Assembly (NCBI GenBank): GCA_023395555.1
Contig: JAEWYQ010000030.1
Coordinates: forward strand, 1 to 11,037
Reading direction: 5' to 3'
DNA from: Bacillota bacterium
GTDB lineage: Bacteria; Bacillota; Clostridia; Lachnospirales; Lachnospiraceae
Length of the DNA: 11,037 bases
Shown here: positions 4,180 to 11,037 of the stretch, one piece after another
Numbering within the stretch: the first letter of the stretch is position 1
Layout: the number at the start of each line of letters is the position of its first letter
The notes under the pieces: generated by a model
Databases searched by the model: none
The model's input: only the letters and a program-made list of their open reading frames with translations
What the model was told of the DNA's origin: nothing
Position numbers and translations under genes: made by a program

Positions 4180-7110
4180 ATGCAGACTTATAATATAGAG
4201 CAAATGATAAAGGGCTTCGAAACAGCCTTTATTGATCAGAATATTACATCGAATCTGGCATATAAACCGCTGTTAGTTTCTAATAATCACAAAGAGGGCA
4301 GAAAAGTATTATCCTCTATTGAGGATGAGCTTTTAAGCTGCGACCAGTTTCATATCAGTGTCGCATTCATTACGATGAGCGGTTTAACCCCGCTGCTGCA
4401 AACTTTGAAAGAGTTGGAGACAAAGGGAATACCTGGCCGGGTTATAACGACGGATTACTTAAGCTTCAGTGAACCTAAGGCGTTACAAAAGCTGGAGGAA
4501 TTCAAAAATATAGAATTAAAAATGTATTGTACGGGAGAAGAAGGAGAAGGTTTCCACACAAAAGGCTACATCTTTAAAAAAGATGAGATTTACAAGATTA
4601 TAATTGGAAGCTCCAACATCACATTAGGAGCATTGACGAAGAATAAGGAGTGGAACACAAAGATAATTTCCACAGGGCAAGGTGAGTATGCCAATCATAT
4701 TATTGAAGAATTTAATATCTTCTGGAATTCAAAAGCAGCAAAATGCTATACGGATTTTATTGAGCAGTATACGGTTAGTTATGAGCTGATAAAAAAACAG
4801 AAGGCTATCGCGAAGCAAGCTGAAGTTCCTTCTATCCTGCAATATAAATTACAGCCCAATAAGATGCAGGTGGAGTTTGTTTCTAATCTGCGGGCCCTAA
4901 GAAGCGCAGGTGAAGAGAAGGCATTATTAGTCTCAGCCACTGGCACAGGTAAAACCTATGCTTCCGCATTTGCCTTGAGGGAGGAGAATCCCCAAAGAGC
5001 ATTATTTATTGTACATAGAGAACAGATTGCAAAGCAGGCCATTAAAAGCTATAAGAATGTATTCGGAAATACAAAGAAGATGGGTCTTATATCAGGAACC
5101 TCAAAGGATTTTGAAGCAGACTATCTATTTTCCACTATGCAGATGATGGCAAAGTCAGAGATAAGAGAACGGTTTGCAAGGGATGAATTTGAAATTATTA
5201 TAATAGATGAAGTACATAGGGCCGGATCTGAAAGCTATCAGAAAATCATGGAGTATTTTACTCCGGGTTTTTGGTTGGGGATGACGGCAAGCCCGGATCG
5301 TACCGATGGCTTTGATATTTATGGATTATTTAATCATAAGATTGCATATGAGATCAGACTGCAGCAGGCATTAGAAGAAAATCTATTATGTCCGTTTCAC
5401 TATTTTGGTATCACTGATTTGGAGATCGACGGTGAAGTATTTGATGATAATACAGGCGTCAGGAATTTTGCAAGGCTGGTATGTGATGCCCGTGTGGATT
5501 ATGTAATTGAGAAAGCGGAGTATTATGGTTATAGCGGGGATCGGGTAAAGGGCTTGATTTTCTGCAGCAGAAAGGATGAAGCAAAGGAATTATCAGCCAG
5601 GTTCAATGCTCGTGGTTATCATACTGAATTCCTGTGCGGTGATGATTCACAGGAACGCCGGGAAGAATATATTGAACGTTTAACAGATGATAATAGAGCG
5701 GATTGTTTGGACTATATTTTTACGGTTGATATTTTTAATGAGGGTGTTGATATTCCGGAAATCAACCAGGTGATCATGCTAAGACCGACGGAAAGTCCAA
5801 TTGTATTCATCCAGCAGTTAGGGCGAGGTCTGCGTAAAGCGGAGAATAAAGAGTATGTTGTTATTTTAGACTTTATAGGCAATTATATCAATAACTTTAT
5901 GATTCCGATTGCTCTATCAGGTGATAGAACCTATAACAAGGATAATATCAGAAGGTATTTGCTGGAGGGAGAAAGAATTATTCCCGGGTCATCTACCATA
6001 CATTTTGACGAGATATCTAAAAAACGAATCTTTAGCTCCATTGATACGGCAAACTTCGGTGATATCAGGCTGATGAAAGAGAATTATACTAATCTTAAAA
6101 ATAAATTAGGCCATATCCCGAGTTTAAAAGAATTTGATGACTATGGTGAGATGGATGTCCTGCGTATTTTTGATAATAATTCACTGGGCTCATACTATAA
6201 ATTTCTAGTCAAATATGAAAAGGATTATAAGATCAGATTAAGTGTTCAGGAAGAGAAATGTATCGAATTTATATCGAAAAAGCTTGCATCTGGAAAACGA
6301 ATTCATGAGCTTGAACTGTTAAACCGTATGCTGGCCTATCGCACCGGATTAATAGGAATATTGAAACAAACGCTGTCCAGAGATTATCAGATACAGATGG
6401 AAGAAAAAACAGTAAAAAATGTTGTCAACGTCATGACAAATGAATTTTCCTCTGGTTCTGGAAAGAAGACATATGGGGAATGTGTATTTCTTGAGCCAGA
6501 CGGTGATGACTATAAGATTAATAAATCTTTTGAGAGAATTCTGGATAATCCGGAGTTTGTAGAAATTTTAAAAGAATTAATTGCATTTGGAATTTTTCGA
6601 AACCAGCGAGATTATGGAAATCGATATCAGGATACCAACCTGAAATTATATCAGAAATATACCTACGAGGATGTATGCCGTTTATTGGATTGGGAAACCA
6701 ATGAAGTCCCGCTAAATATCGGCGGTTATAAATTTGATGCGAAAACCAAAACACTTCCGGTATTCATCAATTACGATAAAGCCGTTGACATTCAGGATAC
6801 TATCAAATATGAGGACCGTTTTGTAACGCCCAATAACCTGATTGCAATATCAAAGCAGAGCAGAACCGCTCAATCGGATGATGTACAAAAGTTTTTAAAT
6901 GCAAAAGAGCTGGGCATAAAAGTAGAATTATTTGTTCGGAAAAATAAGGATGATAAAATATCGAAAGAATTTTATTACTTAGGGCGAATGAATGCTACCG
7001 GACGGGTGAATGAATTTATGATGGCAAATACGGATAAATCTGCAGTTGAGGTTGAATGGCTTCTTGAAACACCGGTACGGGAAGATATTTATGAGTACAT
7101 TACAAAGTAG
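4180..7110 (+). CDS. PLD-like / SF2 helicase / DUF3427 protein
   Basis: A 976-residue cytoplasmic protein of three modules. The N-terminus (about 30-200) is a phospholipase D-like domain with a single HTK motif (H126, K128) and GSSN (143-146); the acidic residue usually five positions after the Lys is replaced (K133), with D135 nearby. Next comes a superfamily 2 helicase: Walker A SATGTGKT (K258, T259), DEVH box (343-346), TASP after it, and motif VI QQLGRGLRK (545-553). The C-terminus (about 690-970, including a GGYKFDAKT segment) resembles DUF3427, which accompanies this helicase type. The expected role is ATP-driven DNA or RNA remodelling coupled to a possible nuclease, in defence or repair; the substrate is unknown. 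GCAGGAG at 4167-4173 sets the start. A Nudix gene follows after 20 bases, evidently co-transcribed. The architecture is a known family, but function is inferred. Confidence 0.88.
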   Translation: MQTYNIEQMIKGFETAFIDQNITSNLAYKPLLVSNNHKEGRKVLSSIEDELLSCDQFHISVAFITMSGLTPLLQTLKELETKGIPGRVITTDYLSFSEPKALQKLEEFKNIELKMYCTGEEGEGFHTKGYIFKKDEIYKIIIGSSNITLGALTKNKEWNTKIISTGQGEYANHIIEEFNIFWNSKAAKCYTDFIEQYTVSYELIKKQKAIAKQAEVPSILQYKLQPNKMQVEFVSNLRALRSAGEEKALLVSATGTGKTYASAFALREENPQRALFIVHREQIAKQAIKSYKNVFGNTKKMGLISGTSKDFEADYLFSTMQMMAKSEIRERFARDEFEIIIIDEVHRAGSESYQKIMEYFTPGFWLGMTASPDRTDGFDIYGLFNHKIAYEIRLQQALEENLLCPFHYFGITDLEIDGEVFDDNTGVRNFARLVCDARVDYVIEKAEYYGYSGDRVKGLIFCSRKDEAKELSARFNARGYHTEFLCGDDSQERREEYIERLTDDNRADCLDYIFTVDIFNEGVDIPEINQVIMLRPTESPIVFIQQLGRGLRKAENKEYVVILDFIGNYINNFMIPIALSGDRTYNKDNIRRYLLEGERIIPGSSTIHFDEISKKRIFSSIDTANFGDIRLMKENYTNLKNKLGHIPSLKEFDDYGEMDVLRIFDNNSLGSYYKFLVKYEKDYKIRLSVQEEKCIEFISKKLASGKRIHELELLNRMLAYRTGLIGILKQTLSRDYQIQMEEKTVKNVVNVMTNEFSSGSGKKTYGECVFLEPDGDDYKINKSFERILDNPEFVEILKELIAFGIFRNQRDYGNRYQDTNLKLYQKYTYEDVCRLLDWETNEVPLNIGGYKFDAKTKTLPVFINYDKAVDIQDTIKYEDRFVTPNNLIAISKQSRTAQSDDVQKFLNAKELGIKVELFVRKNKDDKISKEFYYLGRMNATGRVNEFMMANTDKSAVEVEWLLETPVREDIYEYITK

Positions 7111-7130
7111 AGAAAGACAGGGAGATAGGG

Positions 7131-7517
7131 ATGAAAAATATTGAAGTAGTGGCGGCTATCATTAAAGACGGGGATAAAATCTTAGCAACACAGAGAGGGT
7201 ACGGAGAGTTTGCCGGTAGTTGGGAATTCCCCGGCGGCAAGATGGAAGAAGGAGAGACCAGGGAGGCCGCTCTATGCAGGGAGATATCGGAAGAACTGGA
7301 TGTAGTGATAGAAATAGATAATTATTTGCAAACGGTAGAATATACTTATCCGAATTTTCACTTAACCATGCATTGTTATTTTTGCCATGTGACAGAAGGA
7401 ACAATTAAATTGATCGATCATTCAGCAGGGCGTTGGCTGAAGAGGGAGGAATTGGACATGGTGGATTGGCTTCCGGCTGATTTGGGGATAATAGAGAATC
7501 TGAAAACCATTATTTGA
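7131..7517 (+). CDS. MutT-like Nudix hydrolase ((deoxy)nucleoside triphosphate pyrophosphohydrolase)
   Basis: A 128-residue, single-domain Nudix protein. The Nudix box GX5EX7REUXEEXGU is present from G36 (GKMEEGE...) to REISEELDV (50-58), with Asp in place of the usual last Gly, a common variant in MutT-like enzymes. The preceding WEFPGGK and the GRWLKREELDMVDWLPAD tail are typical of the group that hydrolyses oxidised or non-canonical (d)NTPs to the monophosphate. Metal-binding glutamates E51, E54 and E55 are intact, so it should be active. It starts 20 bases after the helicase stop with AGGGAG upstream, so the two form an operon. This suggests it adjusts or cleans nucleotides for the helicase's task, an inference. 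Its gene ends 23 bases before a convergent gene. Confidence 0.9.
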   Translation: MKNIEVVAAIIKDGDKILATQRGYGEFAGSWEFPGGKMEEGETREAALCREISEELDVVIEIDNYLQTVEYTYPNFHLTMHCYFCHVTEGTIKLIDHSAGRWLKREELDMVDWLPADLGIIENLKTII

Positions 7518-7540
7518 TACAAAATAATAAAGGAATCTCC

Positions 7541-8257
7541 TCAGGCCTCATATCGATTTTCCTCAATTTGTGTACAGAGGTGGTATAGTGCATATACCCC
7601 CCGAATTTGTACTCGATTGAGTTGGGCCAAATGCCTTTCAATACTGGCGATAATGACGGAGATTCTTCCTGTATCAATAAAGCTCAATCCGCACATTTCG
7701 CTGCGGATTTGCTCAACGGCATATTTCTCGCCCCTTGCACGCATCGCGAGTTTAAGGGCCTGTATCATTAAAATTTCATCAATCTGTGTCTGGGTAAATG
7801 TTCTATAGTTATTGTCTGCACAGCGGCTTGCAGATATAAGTCCGATTTTATCCCAGTATCGAAGGGTGGAAGGGATAATGCCCGTAATCTTGCTTACCAT
7901 GTCAATGGTAAACTCTTTTGTCACAGCATCTTTCTTCTTTTGTAAAAAGCGTAATTTAATCTGTTTGCATACAAATTTATCATTTTGAAGTACAGCCTGC
8001 GCCTTATTTGCGATCCAGAGAGCTTCATCATGTTTATTCTCCATCACTAACTTCAGCATTTTTGCAATCTCTGATAAAGTGAATCCATGAATCATTTCCC
8101 TGATACAAATAAAGTAAGCCATATGTTCGTCGGTATAAATTCGATACCCGTTGGGTGAACGCATGACTGGAGGTATGATTCCGAATTCTTCATAGTGTCT
8201 GAGCAGTGTTGTACTAATCTTTAATTTCCTTGCGATATCAATAGGCCGCATCATCAT
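7541..8257 (-). CDS. MerR-family regulator with two tandem helix-turn-helix domains
   Basis: A 238-residue cytoplasmic DNA-binding protein. Two MerR-type winged helix domains are visible: residues 3-72 (IDIARKLKISTTLLRHYEEFG, then SPNGYRIYTDEH) and 114-185 (FTIDMVSKITGIIPSTLRYWDKIG, then NNYRTFTQTQ). A linker of about 40 residues separates them and a helical tail of about 50 residues follows. There is no recognisable drug- or metal-binding domain, so the effector is unclear. Starts at 8257, 8254 and 8251 are possible; GGAGG (8265-8269 on the complementary strand) sits 7 bases before 8257, which favours the first. It is divergent from the UvrA-like gene, the usual arrangement for a MerR regulator and its target. 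Its own promoter lies at 8279-8307. Control of the UvrA-like gene is inferred. Confidence 0.82.
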   Translation of the reverse strand: MMMRPIDIARKLKISTTLLRHYEEFGIIPPVMRSPNGYRIYTDEHMAYFICIREMIHGFTLSEIAKMLKLVMENKHDEALWIANKAQAVLQNDKFVCKQIKLRFLQKKKDAVTKEFTIDMVSKITGIIPSTLRYWDKIGLISASRCADNNYRTFTQTQIDEILMIQALKLAMRARGEKYAVEQIRSEMCGLSFIDTGRISVIIASIERHLAQLNRVQIRGVYALYHLCTQIEENRYEA

Positions 8258-8278
8258 AACAAGTCCTCCGTTTTTAAC

Positions 8279-8307
8279 ATTATAATAGTACTCTAAGGTT
8301 TATGCAA
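8279..8307 (-). promoter_or_regulatory. Promoter of the tandem-MerR gene
   Basis: On the minus strand TTGCAT (8307-8302) and a perfect TATAAT (8284-8279) are 17 bases apart, 21 bases before the ATG. The -35 is weak (3 of 6), which suits a regulated promoter. The -35 lies inside an inverted repeat shared with the UvrA-like side, so binding there would affect this promoter. Confidence 0.55.
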
Positions 8308-8348
8308 TAAAAACAATGTTTTATATTTAAAATCCTCCTTTATTGCAT
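8302..8348. repeat. 10-bp inverted repeat in the divergent control region
   Basis: ATGCAATAAA (8302-8311) and TTTATTGCAT (8339-8348) are perfect inverted copies 27 bases apart, between the two divergent genes. The left copy overlaps the regulator's -35 box; the right copy precedes an A/T-rich region with TATAAT at 8357-8362, the likely start area for the UvrA-like gene. They are candidate binding sites for the MerR-type regulator. Confidence 0.45.
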
Positions 8349-8433
8349 TAATGTTATATAATATAAATAGAAGTATATAAATCAATTTTATTATCACATT
8401 ACAAATTGTAAAATTGCCCAGAGAAGAAGGAGG
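8334..8433 (+). promoter_or_regulatory. Leader of the UvrA-like gene: A/T-rich promoter area and possible ribosome-site pairing
   Basis: TATAAT (8357-8362) and the direct repeat ATATAAAT (8361-8368, 8375-8382) mark the probable promoter area, but no -35 at normal spacing is clear, as often in MerR-controlled promoters. CAATTTTA (8383-8390) is complementary to TAAAATTG (8409-8416), enclosing the dyad TTACAA-A-TTGTAA (8399-8411). CCTCCTT (8334-8340) is exactly complementary to the ribosome binding site AAGGAGG (8427-8433). That pairing matters only if transcription starts upstream of 8334. Confidence 0.35.
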
Positions 8434-8438
8434 CTTTT

Positions 8439-10889
8439 ATGCCCAATATTATGATCAGCGGTGCCGCAGAAGGCAACTTGAAAAATATTTCATTAGAAAT
8501 CCCCCGAAATAAGCTGGTGGTCTTCACCGGCCTGTCAGGTTCCGGAAAATCAACCTTGCTCCTGGATGTTCTGTTCAATGAATGCCAGAGGCAATACCTG
8601 GAGGCCATCACCCTGGAGGGCATTCACAAGCCCAAAGTGGAACGGATACGGGGGGCCTCTCCGGCCATTGCGATAACCCAAAAATCGGCATACACCAATC
8701 CCAGATCAACGGTAGGAACAATGACAGATATCTATACTGATCTGCGAATGGTATATGAAAAGCTGGGGGTGCGGACATGCCCCTTTTGCGGGGAAGTAAT
8801 CTCTGCCGCAGCTTGCAGGGAGGAAACAGAGAAGGTTAATGAAGAATTCTATGTTTATATGTATTGCTGCCAATGCGGGAAGCGGATGGATAAAATCACA
8901 CGCACACACTTTTCCTTTAACACAAGGGAGGGAGCCTGTCCCACCTGCCAGGGCCTGGGAAGAGTTCATTCTGTTGTAAGGGAGAAGGCTGTTGATGAAA
9001 GTCTGTCCCTGGAAGGCGGGGCAGTACGCTGTTGGGAAAAAGCATACAGCAACTATCAGATATCAATCCTGTACGCCGGATTAAAGCATTATGGTATTCC
9101 CATCCCGGAAAGGCTTCCCGTACATCAGTTTAGCGATGTGCAGAAAGCGATCCTGTATGATGGGATAGAAAGCGATTTAGTAAAAAGAAAGTTTCCTGAT
9201 CATAAGCCGCCCAAAACCGTCACAGCGGGTAAGTTTGAAGGTGTACTTCCTATATTGTGGAGGCGTTTATCGGATCAAGAAGGAAATGCAAAGCATTTGG
9301 AAGAATATTTTGACATTGAAGAATGCCCCGAATGTAAGGGCGAAAGGCTTTCCGAATTAAGCAGGAATATTACAGTCCAGGGGACACGCCTGCCGCAGTT
9401 ATCGCATTTTTCATTGGAAAAGCTGTGTCAGTGGATCAATGAACTGTCTGCGTCACTGACCGAACAGAAGATAGAGCTGGTAAGAGCATATCTCCTTGAC
9501 ATAAAAACAAAGCTGACACGGATTATCAATGTGGGCCTTGGCTATCTTACCGTTGACCGGCAGATTATCACCCTGTCCGGCGGAGAACTACAGAGGCTTA
9601 GGCTTGCGGCAATTCTGGATTCTGATTTAACTGGTGTTATTTACATTTTGGATGAGCCGACAATCGGACTTCATCCAAAGGATACCGAAGGGCTTATCAC
9701 CATACTTCGAAAACTGCGTGATTTAGGAAACACCGTACTGGTTATTGAGCATGATGTGGATATTATGGCTGCGGCAGACCATATTGTAGATATTGGCCCC
9801 GGCTCCGGGAAATACGGCGGTGAAGTGGTTGCGACAGGAACTCTGGAAGAAATTAAGAATCAAAAAGCTTCCGCTACGGGAGCGTATCTTTGCAATTCTC
9901 ACCCCGGCAAGACGACTTTCAGAAAAGCAGCAGGCACAGTTCAGATCAAGAATGCGGTGAAGTTTAATCTTCAAAATATTGTGGTTGAGATCCCCACAGG
10001 ATGCCTAACAGCCGTAACAGGGCCCTCAGGTTCTGGAAAATCCACTTTGATTTTTGAAGTACTTGCTAAAAACGATCATCATAAGCAATCCAATCAAGTA
10101 TCGGGCCTGGAGCAGTTTGATAAGGTGGTAGAAATCCAGCAATCGGCTATCACAAGGATGAAGCGTTCTAATGTGGCAACCTATTCCGAGGTTTATTCAG
10201 AAATCCGGACCGTCTTTGCTAAAACCGAAGCGGCAAAGTTAGCAGGGCTGACGGCAAAGCATTTTTCCTTTAACACGCCGGGCGGCAGATGTGAGAATTG
10301 CGAAGGGCTGGGATATGTTGATAATAATATGCTGTTCTTTACCAATACCGAAGTTATCTGCCCGGTCTGCAACGGAAACCAGTTCAGTGACAATGTGCTG
10401 GCTGTAAAATACAGAGACCGCTCCATCAAAGACATTCTGAAGCTTTCGGTGGAAGAAGGGCTTCCTTTCTTCGCAGATCAGCCAAAGATCATCAGAATTC
10501 TGGAGCTTCTTCAGGATGTGGGGCTTGGATATCTGGGGCTTGGGCAGACGCTTACCACCTTATCGGGCGGCGAAGTCCAGCGGCTGAAGCTTGCCAAGGA
10601 ACTGACAGGCAGCAGTAGTACAGGCAAAGGAACCCTTTACCTGATGGACGAGCCCACAACCGGTCTGCATCCAGAGGATATAGAGCATTTTCAGGTACTG
10701 TTGGACCGGATGGTGGATGCAGGCAACACACTTGTGGTGGTAGAGCATAATCAGCAGATCATACGAAATAGTGATTGGATCATTGACCTTGGCCCGGAAG
10801 GCGGGGACAAGGGAGGAATCATTATTTTTGAAGGAACTCCGAAAGAAATGACAGAAACAAGTGATAGTGTGACTGCAAAGTATTTGTAA
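8439..10889 (+). CDS. UvrA-like ABC ATPase lacking most of the UvrB-binding domain
   Basis: An 816-residue protein with the UvrA layout of two ABC cassettes. The first has Walker A GLSGSGKS (31-38), signature LSGGE (379-383) and Walker B ILDEPTIGLHP (D405, E406). The second has GPSGSGKS (528-535), LSGGE (708-712) and LMDEPTTGLHP (D737, E738). Zinc-binding CxxC pairs are at C114/C117, C143/C146, C167/C170 and in later CPECKG, CENCEG and CPVCNG motifs. Canonical UvrA is about 940 residues and has roughly 130 residues between the first Cys-Pro motif and the zinc module; here only about 25 remain, so the UvrB-binding domain is largely deleted. That is the pattern of class II UvrA proteins, some of which, such as DrrC, protect against DNA-binding drugs. 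Canonical excision repair through UvrB is therefore unlikely. AAGGAGG at 8427-8433 sets the start. Confidence 0.85.
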   Translation: MPNIMISGAAEGNLKNISLEIPRNKLVVFTGLSGSGKSTLLLDVLFNECQRQYLEAITLEGIHKPKVERIRGASPAIAITQKSAYTNPRSTVGTMTDIYTDLRMVYEKLGVRTCPFCGEVISAAACREETEKVNEEFYVYMYCCQCGKRMDKITRTHFSFNTREGACPTCQGLGRVHSVVREKAVDESLSLEGGAVRCWEKAYSNYQISILYAGLKHYGIPIPERLPVHQFSDVQKAILYDGIESDLVKRKFPDHKPPKTVTAGKFEGVLPILWRRLSDQEGNAKHLEEYFDIEECPECKGERLSELSRNITVQGTRLPQLSHFSLEKLCQWINELSASLTEQKIELVRAYLLDIKTKLTRIINVGLGYLTVDRQIITLSGGELQRLRLAAILDSDLTGVIYILDEPTIGLHPKDTEGLITILRKLRDLGNTVLVIEHDVDIMAAADHIVDIGPGSGKYGGEVVATGTLEEIKNQKASATGAYLCNSHPGKTTFRKAAGTVQIKNAVKFNLQNIVVEIPTGCLTAVTGPSGSGKSTLIFEVLAKNDHHKQSNQVSGLEQFDKVVEIQQSAITRMKRSNVATYSEVYSEIRTVFAKTEAAKLAGLTAKHFSFNTPGGRCENCEGLGYVDNNMLFFTNTEVICPVCNGNQFSDNVLAVKYRDRSIKDILKLSVEEGLPFFADQPKIIRILELLQDVGLGYLGLGQTLTTLSGGEVQRLKLAKELTGSSSTGKGTLYLMDEPTTGLHPEDIEHFQVLLDRMVDAGNTLVVVEHNQQIIRNSDWIIDLGPEGGDKGGIIIFEGTPKEMTETSDSVTAKYL

Positions 10890-10936
10890 TGGGAAATGAT
10901 ATCCCTTATAATAGATAATATGAAGTGACCTCACAA

Positions 10937-10965
10937 TTGTAGATTCGTGGATTTACCTGTAAACT
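10937..10965 (+). promoter_or_regulatory. Weak promoter candidate before the last gene
   Basis: TTGTAG (10937-10942) and TAAACT (10960-10965) are 17 bases apart, matching 3 of 6 and 4 of 6 consensus positions, 56 bases before the next start codon. Nearby are short dyads GTGA-CC-TCAC (10925-10934) and GGTAA-N6-TTACC (10985-11000), possible operator or leader structures. There is no clear terminator after the UvrA-like gene, so read-through is also possible. Confidence 0.28.
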
Positions 10966-11021
10966 ATTAATTGAAGAGATTAATGGTAACAGGGATTACC
11001 GCATACAATAGGAGGCCACAT

Positions 11022-11037
11022 ATGAATAGTATAGTTT
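11022..11037 (+). CDS. Start of an unidentified gene cut by the window edge
   Basis: ATG at 11022 follows an excellent ribosome binding site (AGGAGG, 11010-11015) with 6 bases of spacing. Only MNSIV is visible, too little to assign a family. The gap of 132 bases from the UvrA-like stop leaves open whether it belongs to the same transcript. Confidence 0.6.

Noticed and set aside
8334..8345. AAAGGAGG on the minus strand as a ribosome binding site for a small upstream ORF
   Set aside because: No ATG, GTG or TTG lies at usable spacing downstream of it on that strand.
8351..8380. Nine-codon ORF (MLYNINRSI) as leader peptide for the UvrA-like gene
   Set aside because: It has no ribosome binding site and overlaps the probable promoter.
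10890..10905. GGGA...TCCC after the UvrA-like stop as a terminator
   Set aside because: The stem is only 4 bp and lacks a following T-run.

Overview
The window reads as chromosomal DNA of a low-to-mid G+C, spore-forming Firmicute, most likely a clostridial (Lachnospiraceae-like) bacterium. The reasons are the near-universal GGAGG-type ribosome binding sites, the codon use, a collagen-like spore-surface-type gene with a sigma-K-like promoter, and an XRE regulator with clostridial-style repeats. No rRNA, tRNA, CRISPR array or insertion sequence was seen. This is inference from style and families; no species is claimed.

Layout. (1) 1-304, minus strand: the start of a collagen-like (Gly-X-Y) protein running off the left edge, with a sporulation-type promoter upstream. 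(2) 305-903: no intact gene. It holds a decayed C-terminus resembling GH94 phosphorylases (525-729), an unassigned open stretch and a weak hairpin. (3) 904-3069, plus strand: a nitroreductase, a HicB antitoxin remnant, a 12-codon leader ORF with a good ribosome binding site, then a MefA-like MFS efflux transporter. Between leader and transporter lie two mutually exclusive RNA pairings, one of them against the transporter start, a candidate translational attenuator. (4) 3209-3958: an XRE regulator with an exact 28-residue repeat. (5) 4180-7517: a two-gene operon of a 976-residue PLD-SF2 helicase-DUF3427 protein and a MutT-like Nudix hydrolase, with a plausible sigma-A promoter; a candidate defence or nucleic-acid-repair unit. 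(6) 7541-10889: a divergent pair, a tandem-MerR regulator (minus) and a UvrA-like ABC ATPase (plus) lacking most of the UvrB-binding domain, sharing an intergenic region with a 10-bp inverted repeat. (7) 11022 onward: the first codons of another plus-strand gene.

Taken together this looks like an accessory or stress region: a drug-efflux pump under likely leader control, a UvrA-like protein of the class tied to drug resistance under a MerR-type regulator, a nitroreductase, and a helicase/Nudix pair. Two gene remnants (HicB, GH94) show that the left third has been rearranged and is decaying. The points most worth checking are the attenuator at 1628-1761, the helicase/Nudix pair, and the MerR/UvrA-like control region.
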